Source: an uncultured Oscillibacter sp. (GTDB lineage Bacteria; Bacillota; Clostridia; Oscillospirales; Oscillospiraceae). From it: 32,836 bases of DNA. This document shows positions 1 to 8,116 of the stretch, piece after piece (positions within the stretch are counted from its first letter, which is position 1; each line of letters starts with the position of its first letter). The stretch is from the NCBI GenBank assembly GCA_945868085.1, contig CAMBKF010000022.1:1-32836 (forward strand), read 5' to 3'. The position numbers and the translations under genes are program-made. The notes below the pieces were generated by a model. That model was not told the origin of the DNA and made no database searches. It saw only the letters and a list, made by a program, of their open reading frames with translations.

Positions 1-13
1 TACTGGGGTTTTC

Positions 14-1525
14 TTACTTGTCGTTCGGTAAGGACTTCATTGTCGGGAACAGGATCACATCCCGGATGGAATCGGTGCCGCAGAGCATCATGCTGCAGCG
101 GTCGATGCCGAAGCCAAGACCGCCGGTGGGGGGCATGCCGTATTCCAGGGCCAGCACGAAATCCTCGTCCATCATATCGGCCTCCTCATCGCCCTGGGCG
201 CGCTTTTCCGCCTGGGCTTTGAAGCGCTGGTACTGGTCGATGGGGTCGTTGAGCTCGGAGAAGGCATTGCCCATCTCACAGCCGCAGATGAACATCTCAT
301 AGCGCTCGGTGAGGGCGGGCTGCTCGGGGCTGCGCTTGGCCAGGGGGCTGACCTCCACAGGGTACATGGTGATGAATGTGGGCTGCACCAGGGTCTCCTC
401 CACCTTCTGGTCGAAGGTTTCATAGAGGGCGTTGCCCCAGGTGTGAGCCACGCCGTCCATGTCCACGCCCACGCTCTTGGCCAGCTCCACGCCCTTGTCG
501 GCGTCGCCGATGCAGGCCATGAAGTCGGCGCCGGTGACGTTCTTCACAGCGTCTGCCATGGTGACCCGCTTCCAGGAGGGGGTCAAGTCAATGTCATGGC
601 CCAGCCAGGTGACCTGGTAGGTGCCCAGGATCTCCTTGGCGGCGCCGGAGAGGATGCCCTCCAGAATATCCATCATGCCGTCCAGGTTGGTGAACGCCTG
701 GTACAGCTCGCAGGTGGTGAACTCGGGGTTGTGCTTGGTGTCCATGCCCTCGTTGCGGAAAATGCGGCCCACCTCGTACACCCGCTCCATGCCGCCGACG
801 ATGAGTCGCTTCAGGTGCAGCTCCGTGGCGATGCGCATATACATGTCGATATCCTGGGCGTTGTGATGGGTGATGAAGGGCCGGGCATTGGCGCCGCCGG
901 CGATGGGGCTGAGGACGGGGGTCTCCACCTCCATGAAGCCCAGATTATCCAGGTAGCGGCGCAGATAGGCCACGAACTTGCTGCGGATCTCAAAATTGCG
1001 CTTAGATTCGGGGTTCATGATGAGGTCCACATAGCGCTGGCGATAGCGCATCTCCTTGTCCGTAAGGCCGTGGAACTTCTCGGGCAGGGGCTGCAGGGAC
1101 TTACTCAGCAGGGTGATATGCTTGGCCCGGACGCTCATCTCGCCCTTTTCCGTGCGGAACACGGTGCCCTCAACGCCCACGATGTCGCCGATGTCGTACT
1201 TCTTGAAGCGGTTATATTCGTCGGGATCCATCTCGTCCCGGCGGGCGTAGAGCTGGATGCGGCCGGACTTATCCTGCAGATCGCAGAAAGAGACCTTGCC
1301 CATGCCGCGCTTGCTCATCAGGCGGCCGCCTACGGAGACGGTCTGCCCCTCCAGGGCGTCAAAGTTGTCCTTGATCTCCTGGGCGTGGTGGGTAACGTCG
1401 TACTTGGTGATCGTGAAAGGATCCATCCCCGCATCCTGCAGGGCCTTGAGTTTGTCACGGCGCACCTTGAGGATCTGCTTGAGATCCTGCTCCTGTTCGT
1501 TGGTTCGGTTTACTTGCTCTGCCAT
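14..1525 (-). CDS. lysS: Lysyl-tRNA synthetase, class II
   Basis: Charges tRNA-Lys with lysine in the cytoplasm. The 503-aa product has the usual class II LysRS layout. An N-terminal OB-fold anticodon domain covers roughly residues 60-145. The catalytic core follows, with motif 1 near FMEVETPVLSP (197-207), motif 2 around 248-272 (ERVYEVGRIFRNEG then HNPEFTTCE) and motif 3 GGLGFGIDR at 468-476. Length is normal for a bacterial LysS. An upstream in-frame ATG at 1534 touches the GGAGG, leaving no spacing. The ATG at 1525 lies 9 nt after GGAGG and is chosen. It follows greA by 33 nt on the same strand, so the two are very likely co-transcribed. The stop is 13 nt from the window edge, so any terminator lies outside. 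Confidence 0.97.
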   Translation of the reverse strand: MAEQVNRTNEQEQDLKQILKVRRDKLKALQDAGMDPFTITKYDVTHHAQEIKDNFDALEGQTVSVGGRLMSKRGMGKVSFCDLQDKSGRIQLYARRDEMDPDEYNRFKKYDIGDIVGVEGTVFRTEKGEMSVRAKHITLLSKSLQPLPEKFHGLTDKEMRYRQRYVDLIMNPESKRNFEIRSKFVAYLRRYLDNLGFMEVETPVLSPIAGGANARPFITHHNAQDIDMYMRIATELHLKRLIVGGMERVYEVGRIFRNEGMDTKHNPEFTTCELYQAFTNLDGMMDILEGILSGAAKEILGTYQVTWLGHDIDLTPSWKRVTMADAVKNVTGADFMACIGDADKGVELAKSVGVDMDGVAHTWGNALYETFDQKVEETLVQPTFITMYPVEVSPLAKRSPEQPALTERYEMFICGCEMGNAFSELNDPIDQYQRFKAQAEKRAQGDEEADMMDEDFVLALEYGMPPTGGLGFGIDRCSMMLCGTDSIRDVILFPTMKSLPNDK

Positions 1526-1558
1526 GGCGGGCATCCTCCTTTTGTAAAAAATATAGTT

Positions 1559-2035
1559 TTATCTCTCGATGGAATCAATGCGGTAGCGGATCACGCCCTT
1601 GGGGGCTTCCACGGCGATCTCCTCCCCGGCGCTCCGGCCCATGAGGGCCTTGCCGAAGGGGGAATCCTCGGACACGGCGTGGTTCATCACATCCGCCTCC
1701 TGGGAGCCGACGATCTTGTAGACGGGAAGGACCTTGCCGGTGGCCAGGTTGGTCACGGTCACCTTGCAGCCGATGGAGATCTTATCGGAGTCGGTTTCAG
1801 ACTCGTTGACGATCTTGGCGTGGAGCAGGATCTCCTCCAGCTCGGCAATACGGGAGTAGAGCTTGCCCTGCTCGTTTTTGGCCTCGTCATACTCGCTGTT
1901 CTCCGACAGGTCGCCGAAGCCGCGGGCTTCCTTGATGAGCTCGGCGATCTCGTCGGCCCGGGTGGTTTTGCTGTAATCCAGCTCCGCTTTCAGCTCGTCA
2001 TATCGCTCCTGGCTCATTTTAAACTCTTTAACCAT
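1559..2035 (-). CDS. greA: Transcription elongation factor GreA
   Basis: Rescues backtracked RNA polymerase by stimulating its intrinsic transcript cleavage. The 158-aa length is standard. Residues 1-75 form the antiparallel coiled coil that enters the secondary channel; its tip carries the conserved acidic motif DLSENSEYDEAKNEQ. The C-terminal FKBP-like domain includes SPFGKALMGRSAGEE. A GGAAG ribosome site lies 7 nt before the ATG. It is first in a greA-lysS operon, a gene order common in Firmicutes, and is served by a near-perfect promoter at 2111-2139. Confidence 0.96.
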   Translation of the reverse strand: MVKEFKMSQERYDELKAELDYSKTTRADEIAELIKEARGFGDLSENSEYDEAKNEQGKLYSRIAELEEILLHAKIVNESETDSDKISIGCKVTVTNLATGKVLPVYKIVGSQEADVMNHAVSEDSPFGKALMGRSAGEEIAVEAPKGVIRYRIDSIER

Positions 2036-2110
2036 GGTAATGCTTCCTTTCGATAATCCGGTGTGGCCCCTATTGCAATTCTACACCGATTTTATAATAA
2101 GTCATACTGC

Positions 2111-2139
2111 ATTATAGTGAGTTTCCGCCCCGGTGTCAA
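2111..2139 (-). promoter_or_regulatory. Sigma-A promoter of greA-lysS
   Basis: Reading the minus strand: TTGACA (2139-2134), 17-nt spacer, TATAAT (2116-2111). Both hexamers match the consensus exactly. It predicts a 5' leader of roughly 70 nt before greA. The -35 box overlaps the stop codon of the upstream 230-aa gene. Confidence 0.93.
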
Positions 2140-2828
2140 GCATCGAAATGAATTCTTGCCACCGCCAGCTCTGCCGGGCGCAGCCGCTCCTGCCGGTACA
2201 GGGCCGCCAGCAGCTGCTCCCCCTCCCCGCCGCCGGGGATCACGCCGCGCAGGTCCGGCGGCAGTATGTACTCGATCCCCTGGCGCAGGCAGTTTTCCCC
2301 CAGCAGCAGGGCCGATGGCGCCCCGTCCCGCCGCAGGGTCACCTCCAGCTCCGGCTCCGCCCCGCCGCAGGCCAGGCCGTAGCGCTGCAGCAGCCACTCC
2401 TCCAGGGCTCCCTGGCCATACCCCGTATCCAGGTGCAGATACCGCACCCGCTGCGCCAGCAGCTGCGCTGCCCAGTACACCGGCAGGCTCGTCCCCTCCG
2501 CCGTCAGGCGCACAGAGGCGCTGGCGCCGGACAGGCGCTTTTGCCGAAAGGCCTGCTCCAGCAGAGCCGGCAGCATGGCCCGGCGCAGGGGCGCCGTCTC
2601 CACCGGTATAAGGCCCAGTTGCAGGCACTCCGGCAGGTCGTCGGCCCAGGCTCCCTCCCGCACGCCCGCCTGGCGCAGGACCCGCTCCTCCCGGCGCAGA
2701 AATAGCCGCAGCAGCGGCATGGCCTTCCCGGAAATCTCCACCCGGCATACGGGCATGCCGTGCAGCAGCTCCACCCGGTTCCGGATCCGGGGCAGCCCGC
2801 CGGGCCTCCAGTTGATCCATCCAAGCAT
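2136..2828 (-). CDS. Hypothetical protein, 230 aa, family not recognised
   Basis: A 230-aa protein starting MLGWINWRP. It has no signal peptide or clear membrane segment and no catalytic motif I can name. It is rich in Leu, Arg, Glu and Gly and reads as a soluble alpha/beta protein. A stretch near residues 134-150 (YLHLDTGYGQGALEEWLLQ) is the most patterned part. The start at 2828 is chosen because GGGAGGGG lies 6 nt upstream. The frame stays open to 3014, but that extension runs through repeat-like intergenic DNA and encodes low-complexity sequence. It sits between ftsEX-M23 and greA, both minus strand, with no obvious partner. Its stop overlaps the greA promoter. Codon use looks like that of its neighbours. 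Function is unknown. Confidence 0.75.
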   Translation of the reverse strand: MLGWINWRPGGLPRIRNRVELLHGMPVCRVEISGKAMPLLRLFLRREERVLRQAGVREGAWADDLPECLQLGLIPVETAPLRRAMLPALLEQAFRQKRLSGASASVRLTAEGTSLPVYWAAQLLAQRVRYLHLDTGYGQGALEEWLLQRYGLACGGAEPELEVTLRRDGAPSALLLGENCLRQGIEYILPPDLRGVIPGGGEGEQLLAALYRQERLRPAELAVARIHFDA

Positions 2829-2934
2829 GATGATCCCCTCCCGTGGCAGTGTATGGAGGCTGGCGGAGGAATATGCGGAAGAAAGAAATGCGGGAGAAAG
2901 AAGCAAAAGAAGGAAGCATAGAAGATGGGGCGGT

Positions 2935-2960
2935 GTAGGGGCGGACGACTCTGTCCGCCC
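2935..2960. repeat. GTAGGGG-type intergenic repeat, copy 1
   Basis: Begins GTAGGGGC and contains an 8-bp perfect stem GGGCGGAC / GTCCGCCC (2939-2946 with 2953-2960). Similar GTAGGGG-led GC-rich modules occur at 8699, 8786, 8842, 15298 and 30695. It lies in the 287-bp gap 2829-3115, in which I see no gene; the rest of the gap is the M23 terminator and unassigned GC-rich DNA. Confidence 0.6.
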
Positions 2961-3066
2961 GGTACGGTACGCTCCCATGCCATGGGCAGGGCTGTGGTTC
3001 TGCCCTGCCCACAAATGACCGCAGCCCGGGTATCTGGCAGCCGCGCAATGGCATAATCCACATCAC

Positions 3067-3097
3067 AAAAGGGCGGGCACTTTTCGTGTCCGCCCTT
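3067..3097 (-). terminator. Rho-independent terminator of ftsE-ftsX-M23 operon
   Basis: Inverted repeat AAGGGCGGGCAC (3069-3080) with GTGTCCGCCCTT (3086-3097), one wobble or mismatch pair. On the minus strand it is followed by TTTTGTG. It starts 18 nt after the M23 stop. Confidence 0.8.
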
Positions 3098-3115
3098 CAA
3101 ATATGTCCGCTCTGC

Positions 3116-4288
3116 TTACCAGTCGTAAGCAATGTAGCCCGGGAGGTAGTTCATAACGTCAATGGTCTGCCCGCCCTTATACATGGTGTAGTGGATGTGC
3201 GCACCGGTGGAGTTGCCGGTGCTGCCGCACCAGCCGATGATGTCGCCCTGGGACACCGTCTGCCCCGCGGTCACATTCCAGTCGCTCATGTGGCCGTACA
3301 GGGTGGTGATGCCGTCGCTGTGGGAGATCATCACACTGATGCCGTAGCCGCCGTTCCACCCGGCCTGGATCACCGTGCCGGAGTTGGCCGCCAGCACCGG
3401 GGAGCCGTAGGACGCGTCAATATCCGCGCCGTTGTGGGACTCCCAGCCGTGGTATGGGCACCAGCGGCTGCCGTAGGGGCTGGTGACCACGCGGGTATTA
3501 TTGGTGGGCCAGATGTAGCCGCCTGTGCTGCCGCCGCTGCTCCCGCCGCTGCCTCCGCCATTATTCCCGCTGCCGCCGCCGTTATTGCCGCTGTTGTTCT
3601 GTTGCTGCTGCTTGCGGATCAGCTCCTGGATGCGTGCTTCGTCCTCCTCCGCCTCGTCCAGCAGGGCCTGGTGGCCTGCCTCGGTATTTTCATATTCCTG
3701 GATCAGCGCGTCGGCCTCGTCGATCTGCTGCTGCAGCTTCTTTTGGGAACTGGTCAGCTCCGTCTTCTGCTGCTCCAGGGCCGTTTTTTCCTCGGAGAGC
3801 TGCTGGCGGGTCTGCTGGAGGTCGGCTATGACCTGGCGGTCATAGTCCATCACCTCGTTTACGAAATCCATCCGGGCCAGGAGGTCCGCAAAGCCGGTGG
3901 CCTTGAAGATCACCGACCAATAGGACACCGTGCCCCGCTCCTCCTCCTGCCGCACCTGCTTGCAGAACAGCTCGTACTGCTCCTTCTCCTTCTCGGTCAG
4001 CTCGGTGATGCGGGCCTCGGTCTCGTCGGCCTGCTGCTGGATGAGATCCACCTCCGTGCGCAGCATTTCGTTGCGCTGGTCCAGCAGGGCCTTTTCCTCA
4101 ATAGCCTTGCTCTTGTCGGCCTGTACGGCCTCGATCTTCTTTTCCAGCTCTGCCTGGGCGTCCCGGGCCTCCTGAAGCTGATCGTCCAGGCTGCTGGCAT
4201 GCACCGGCACCGGCCGGGTCACAGACAGGACGGACACCAGCATGCACGCGGCGCACAGGAAAGATGCCACTCGTTTGCGATAAGACAT
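3116..4288 (-). CDS. Secreted coiled-coil M23 peptidoglycan endopeptidase, FtsEX partner (PcsB/EnvC-like)
   Basis: Likely a cell-wall hydrolase activated by FtsEX at the septum. The 390-aa protein has a signal peptide (1-31, ending VHA), a long coiled coil (about 33-228) rich in Glu, Gln and Lys, and a Gly/Ser/Asn linker (about 229-257). A C-terminal LytM/M23 domain (about 260-390) follows. The zinc and catalytic residues are all present: HNGAD (H285, D289), LYGHMS (H333) and HIHY (H364, H366). This predicts an active enzyme, unlike degenerate EnvC-type activators. It begins 12 nt after the ftsX stop, with AAAGGAGG 6 nt before the ATG. The coiled-coil-plus-hydrolase design is known for FtsEX effectors (EnvC, CwlO, PcsB). 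The assignment to FtsEX rests on gene order and this design. Confidence 0.9.
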   Translation of the reverse strand: MSYRKRVASFLCAACMLVSVLSVTRPVPVHASSLDDQLQEARDAQAELEKKIEAVQADKSKAIEEKALLDQRNEMLRTEVDLIQQQADETEARITELTEKEKEQYELFCKQVRQEEERGTVSYWSVIFKATGFADLLARMDFVNEVMDYDRQVIADLQQTRQQLSEEKTALEQQKTELTSSQKKLQQQIDEADALIQEYENTEAGHQALLDEAEEDEARIQELIRKQQQQNNSGNNGGGSGNNGGGSGGSSGGSTGGYIWPTNNTRVVTSPYGSRWCPYHGWESHNGADIDASYGSPVLAANSGTVIQAGWNGGYGISVMISHSDGITTLYGHMSDWNVTAGQTVSQGDIIGWCGSTGNSTGAHIHYTMYKGGQTIDVMNYLPGYIAYDW

Positions 4289-4300
4289 AGGGTACCTCCT

Positions 4301-5185
4301 TTACACCTGCAGGAATTTCCGGATAGCCATCAGGCTGCCGCCCACGCCCACCAGCACGCCCGCCAGCAGGAACACGCCCGCCACAGGCCACCAAATCTTG
4401 GCGAAGCTGACCACACGCAGCAGCTGCAGGGTATCAGACCCGGCAATGCCATTGGCAATGGCGTTATACAGCAGCCACTGCAGCCCGAAGCCGATCACGG
4501 CGCCGAACACGCCGATGAGCAGTCCCTCAAATACAAAGGGCCAGCGGATAAACCCGTTGGTGGCGCCCACCATCTTCATGATGGCGATCTCGTCCCGCCG
4601 GTCAAAGGTGGTGAGCTTGATGGTGTTGGAAATGATGAACACGGACACGATCAGCAGAATGACGATGAGCGTCACGCTGATGACGCCGGCCACATTGCGC
4701 GCGGTGATGAATCCCGCGGAGATAGCCTCGTCCGCCCGGACCTTGGCGATGCCATCCACCTGGCGCAGGGCCTCCACGGTTTCGGACAGCTGCCCCTCAT
4801 CCCGCAGATGGATGACGAACCGGTGGCGGAAAATGCTGGGATCCAGATCCTGATACAGGTCGTCCTCGTCATACTGGGCCACATAGCTGTCCCGGGCTTC
4901 CTGGCGGGAGACGAAGGTGGCGTCGGCCACGTTGGGCACCGCCTCCACCTTGCTCTGCAGCGCCTGGGCGTCCTCGTCGGACAGCGTCTCGTCGATGAAC
5001 GCCAGGATGGCGTTCTCCTTCTGCAGGTTTTTCAGGTTATAGTCCGCGTTGTAGGCCACCAGCGAGAAGGTGCCCATAATGAGCAGGCACGCCACGGTGA
5101 TGCCGATGGCCGCAAAGGACATGAACCCATGGGAGAACATATTCCGGCTGCCCTCCCGGAAGAAATATCCGAAATTACCTTTCAT
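4301..5185 (-). CDS. ftsX: Cell-division ABC transporter membrane subunit FtsX
   Basis: Membrane half of the FtsEX complex, which passes ATP-driven conformational change across the membrane to a wall hydrolase. The 294-aa protein has four predicted membrane segments at about 22-45, 164-188, 217-242 and 264-284. A roughly 120-residue external loop lies between the first two, where the effector coiled coil should dock. The short cytoplasmic N-terminus and the segment DRRDEIAIMKMVGAT after the second helix are typical of FtsX. Its ATG overlaps the ftsE stop by 4 nt (ATGA), indicating translational coupling. Confidence 0.95.
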   Translation of the reverse strand: MKGNFGYFFREGSRNMFSHGFMSFAAIGITVACLLIMGTFSLVAYNADYNLKNLQKENAILAFIDETLSDEDAQALQSKVEAVPNVADATFVSRQEARDSYVAQYDEDDLYQDLDPSIFRHRFVIHLRDEGQLSETVEALRQVDGIAKVRADEAISAGFITARNVAGVISVTLIVILLIVSVFIISNTIKLTTFDRRDEIAIMKMVGATNGFIRWPFVFEGLLIGVFGAVIGFGLQWLLYNAIANGIAGSDTLQLLRVVSFAKIWWPVAGVFLLAGVLVGVGGSLMAIRKFLQV

Positions 5186-5865
5186 TTGACCACCTCATAC
5201 TGTCCCATGCCGTCGCCGGCCACCATGCCGTCGTTAATGGTGATCACGCGCTTGTCAAAGTGGTTCACCAGGCCCTTTTCGTGGGTGACCACCACCACGG
5301 TGGTGCCCAGGGCATTGATCCGCTCCAGCAGGGTCATGATCTCCAGGGACCGGGCGGGGTCCAGGTTGCCGGTGGGCTCATCGGCCACAATGGTGCTGGG
5401 ATTATTCACCAGCGCCCGGGCAATGGCCACCCGCTGCTGTTCGCCGCCAGAGAGCTGATCGGGGAAGCTCCCCTCCTTGCCCTTCAGGCCCACCAGCTCC
5501 AGCACATAGGGGATGCGGTTTTTGATCTCCCGGGGCCCGGCGCCCACGGCGCGCATAGCCAGGCTGAGGTTTTCCCACACGGTCTTGTTGGTAATGAGCC
5601 GGAAATCCTGAAAGATCACGCCGATGGTGCGGCGCATGTAGGGGATCTGCTTATCGGAGATGCGGCCCATGGAGAACCCGTTCACCATGACCCGCCCGGC
5701 GGTGGGCACGATCTCCCCGGTGAGCAGCTTGATAATGGTGGATTTGCCGGACCCGGAGGGCCCCACCAGAAAGACAAAGTCCCCGTCCTCTATGGTAAAG
5801 GAAATGCCCTTCAGGGCCTCCGTTCCGTTGTCGTATACTTTTTTAACATCTATCAGACGAATCAT
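5182..5865 (-). CDS. ftsE: Cell-division ATP-binding protein FtsE
   Basis: Cytoplasmic ATPase of FtsEX. The 227-aa product has Walker A GPSGSGKST (35-43), the Q-loop IFQDFRL (84-90) and ABC signature LSGGEQQ (138-144). Walker B is TIVADEPTGNLD (158-169) and the H-loop is VVTHEKG. FQDFRLI and ADEPTGNLDP are typical of FtsE and related LolD-type ATPases; the ftsX neighbour settles the identity. The start at 5865 follows GAGGA with 5-nt spacing. First gene of ftsE-ftsX-M23. Confidence 0.96.
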   Translation of the reverse strand: MIRLIDVKKVYDNGTEALKGISFTIEDGDFVFLVGPSGSGKSTIIKLLTGEIVPTAGRVMVNGFSMGRISDKQIPYMRRTIGVIFQDFRLITNKTVWENLSLAMRAVGAGPREIKNRIPYVLELVGLKGKEGSFPDQLSGGEQQRVAIARALVNNPSTIVADEPTGNLDPARSLEIMTLLERINALGTTVVVVTHEKGLVNHFDKRVITINDGMVAGDGMGQYEVVK

Positions 5866-5934
5866 ATATTCCTCGCAATTCTCAAAAACGCGGATGGTTT
5901 CCGCGGAAAAAGTTACAAAATGGTTACATGGTTC

Positions 5935-5963
5935 ATTATACGGTTTTTCCCCTTATTTTGCAA
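5935..5963 (-). promoter_or_regulatory. Promoter of ftsE-ftsX-M23 operon
   Basis: Minus strand: TTGCAA (5963-5958), 17-nt spacer, TATAAT (5940-5935), about 70 nt before the ftsE start. The same TTGCAA/17/TATAAT arrangement recurs at 7259-7287 and 9657-9685. Confidence 0.85.
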
Positions 5964-6047
5964 CAGGAAAAATATGAAAAAAGTGTGAACTGTAGGGGAT
6001 CCGGGCGAAGCCCGCCTTGCGCATCGGCCCCCGCGGTCCCCATGCGC

Positions 6048-6083
6048 AAAAACAGGGAGACACCGGACATTGGTGTCTCCCTG
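6048..6083 (-). terminator. Terminator downstream of CdaR-type regulator gene
   Basis: 12-bp perfect stem CAGGGAGACACC / GGTGTCTCCCTG (6053-6064 with 6072-6083). On the minus strand it is followed by TTTTTGCGC. It separates the regulator from ftsE. Confidence 0.88.
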
Positions 6084-6100
6084 GCAGGGTCTTTTGTTTT

Positions 6101-7195
6101 TTATGCGTCGATGCCCCGGCTGGTGAGGTATTTCTTGACCATCAGGGCTACCTTGAAGGTGATGGCGTCGTCAAACTCCCGCAGGTCCAGGCCCGTGAGC
6201 TTTTTGATCTTCTCCAGGCGGTACACCAGGGTGTTGCGATGGACGAACAGCTTCCGGGCGGTCTCGGACACGTTGAGATTGTTTTCAAAGAACTTGTAGA
6301 TGGTGAACAGGGTCTCCTGGTCCAGGGCGTCGATGGGGTTCTTCTTGAACACCTCCTGCAGGAACATCTCGCACAGGGTGGTGGGCAGCTGATAGATCAG
6401 CCGGCCGATGCCCAGGTTCTCATAGTTCACAATGTAGCGCTCGGTGTCAAAGACCTTGCCCACCTCGATGGCGATCTGGGCCTCCTTGTAGGACTTGGCC
6501 AGATCCCGCAGATGGGTGGCCACGGTGCCCACACCTACGAACACGGTGCTCTCGCCGTCCACCTTCAGCGCCTCACCGATCTGCTGGGCCACCTTGTCCA
6601 GGTCGCGGCCGTCGGCGTTGTCCGGCAGCTGGTGGATCAGCGCCACATCCGCCTCGCCCACGCTGAGGACGAAGTCGTTCTGCCGGTCGGGGAACAGGCC
6701 CTGGATCACATCCATAGGCACGGATTCCAGCCGCTCGTCAATGGGCCGGATGACGAACACGCCCCGGCTCACCTCCACCGGCACATGCAGCTCCTTGGCG
6801 CGCATGTAAATATCGCTGATGAGGATATTGTCGGAAATGATATTTTTAATGAAGGAGCCCTTGTCGTGCTTCTCCTCATAATAGGCCTTGGCGGAGTTCA
6901 GGGCCACGCAGGCCATGGAGCACACGGTGCGGCCCACGCTGTCGTCCCCGCTGGCAAACACGGCGTAGTCAAAGTGGCTGCCCCAGCCGGGCAGTGCCTT
7001 GAAGGTCTTGCCCTCAATGGCCACACAGTTGCCGTCGGCCAGCTCGATGGGCTCCACATACTTGGCCCACTTCTTGCCGATCCCGGTAAGCTCGCTGCAG
7101 GCAATGACGCTGCCTTCCGCGTCCATAACGCCAATGACCCGATCCGTGGTCTCCTTAAACTGCAGCACTACATTTTGAAAGATCCGTCCCGACAT
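6101..7195 (-). CDS. CdaR/PucR-family transcriptional regulator
   Basis: A 364-aa cytoplasmic regulator. The N-terminal part (about 1-125) resembles the sugar-diacid-recognition sensory region. A middle GGDEF-like region follows (about 140-275), without a cyclase motif. The C-terminus (about 295-355) is the PucR-type helix-turn-helix, seen as NLNVSETARKLFVHRNTLVYRLEKI. Family members control uptake and catabolic genes or purine and sugar-acid use, but no such operon is adjacent. The ligand and targets are therefore unknown. An earlier in-frame ATG at 7213 lies upstream of the GGGAGGAA site; the ATG at 7195 has correct spacing (6 nt) and is chosen. It has its own promoter inside the 3' end of rsuA and its own terminator. 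Confidence 0.85.
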   Translation of the reverse strand: MSGRIFQNVVLQFKETTDRVIGVMDAEGSVIACSELTGIGKKWAKYVEPIELADGNCVAIEGKTFKALPGWGSHFDYAVFASGDDSVGRTVCSMACVALNSAKAYYEEKHDKGSFIKNIISDNILISDIYMRAKELHVPVEVSRGVFVIRPIDERLESVPMDVIQGLFPDRQNDFVLSVGEADVALIHQLPDNADGRDLDKVAQQIGEALKVDGESTVFVGVGTVATHLRDLAKSYKEAQIAIEVGKVFDTERYIVNYENLGIGRLIYQLPTTLCEMFLQEVFKKNPIDALDQETLFTIYKFFENNLNVSETARKLFVHRNTLVYRLEKIKKLTGLDLREFDDAITFKVALMVKKYLTSRGIDA

Positions 7196-7258
7196 GATAT
7201 TCCTCCCGGACATCCTTAGATAGGATGAATTTGTGCAAACTGTTTAGCCGTTTTCTGT

Positions 7259-7287
7259 ATTATACCGTCAGAATCACGGATTTGCAA
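7259..7287 (-). promoter_or_regulatory. Promoter of the CdaR-type regulator
   Basis: Minus strand: TTGCAA (7287-7282), 17-nt spacer, TATAAT (7264-7259), 64 nt before the chosen start. The -35 box and part of the spacer lie within the last codons of rsuA. Confidence 0.87.
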
Positions 7288-8056
7288 GGGTTTTTTTATG
7301 AATCTCACAAAAATCGTTGTCTTTTTTTTGGCAATCTGCCGCCACAAGGCCCGCCGCCTGCTGTAATTTGGTAATTTCTTCCTGGGTAAGATGACGAAAC
7401 TCCCCCGGCCGCAGGTCCTCTCCCAGGCACAGGGGCCCCATGGACAGGCGTTTGAGATACACCACCGGCGTGCCGCAGAAGGCCAGCATCCGCTTGGCCT
7501 GATGGAATTTTCCCTCCCGCAGGGTCAGCAGCACCTGCCCCTCCCCGCAGATCTTCAGCTCTGCCGGCAGGCAGCGCAGGCCGTCTGCCAGGGTGATCCC
7601 CCGGGCCAGCCGGGCCGCGTCGGACTCCGTAGGGGTGCCCTCCGTCCGGGCGAAGTAGACCTTGTCTACGTGGCTTTTCGGCGAGAGCAGCCGGTGGGTC
7701 AATGCTCCGTCATTGGTCAGCAGCAGCAGGCCCTCCGTGTCCTTGTCCAGCCGCCCCACCGGGGACAGGCCCTGCTTTTTCAGCTCCTGGGGCAGCAGGT
7801 CCAACACGGTCCTCTGCCGGCTGTCCTCCACCGCCGACAGAACTCCCGCCGGCTTGTGCAGCAGCACATAGGTGAACCGCCGGCAGGTCACTTCCTCCCC
7901 GTCCACCCGGATGTCTGCCGTCTCCGGGTTGATCTTCTGCTCCGGCGATGCGGCGGGCGCACCGTCCAGCAGCACCCGGCCCCGGCGCACCAGCTCCTTT
8001 ACCTCCCGCCGGGACCAACGGCCGGTGCCGCTCAAAACTTTATCCAGTCGTTCCAT
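7274..8056 (-). CDS. rsuA: 16S rRNA pseudouridine synthase, RsuA family
   Basis: Converts a uridine in small-subunit rRNA (U516 in E. coli) to pseudouridine. The 260-aa protein has an N-terminal S4 RNA-binding domain (about 1-47, MERLDKVLSGTGRWSRREV) and a synthase domain. Motif GRLDKDTEGLLLLTNDG lies at 101-117, with catalytic Asp104. HRLLSPKSHVDKVYFA favours RsuA over RluB/RluF, which usually read LLHP there. A charged tail of about 25 residues follows the core. The open frame extends upstream to 8410, but GGGGAG lies 5-6 nt before the ATG at 8056, where the S4 domain begins. It diverges from the DUF4830 gene, 60 nt between starts. Confidence 0.93.
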   Translation of the reverse strand: MERLDKVLSGTGRWSRREVKELVRRGRVLLDGAPAASPEQKINPETADIRVDGEEVTCRRFTYVLLHKPAGVLSAVEDSRQRTVLDLLPQELKKQGLSPVGRLDKDTEGLLLLTNDGALTHRLLSPKSHVDKVYFARTEGTPTESDAARLARGITLADGLRCLPAELKICGEGQVLLTLREGKFHQAKRMLAFCGTPVVYLKRLSMGPLCLGEDLRPGEFRHLTQEEITKLQQAAGLVAADCQKKDNDFCEIHKKTLANP

Positions 8057-8078
8057 TTTTTCTCCCCCCCTGCATATT

Positions 8079-8094
8079 TGTCCCGCCGGGGACA
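8079..8094. promoter_or_regulatory. Palindrome between divergent rsuA and DUF4830 genes
   Basis: Perfect inverted repeat TGTCCC-GCCG-GGGACA, midway between the two divergent starts (8056 and 8117). It could be an operator or simply a hairpin; no consensus promoter is evident around it. Confidence 0.4.
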
Positions 8095-8116
8095 TAGGCT
8101 TTTGCGAGGTGATACC

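Noticed and set aside
443..2056. 537-codon open frame on the plus strand
   Set aside because: Antisense to lysS and greA; composition is typical of a shadow frame and there is no ribosome site.
3086..5458. Long open frame of 790 codons on the plus strand
   Set aside because: It is antisense to the M23 gene and ftsX/ftsE, which have clear domains and ribosome sites. Its translation is low-complexity His/Leu/Val/Gly with no motif; GC-rich codon bias creates it.
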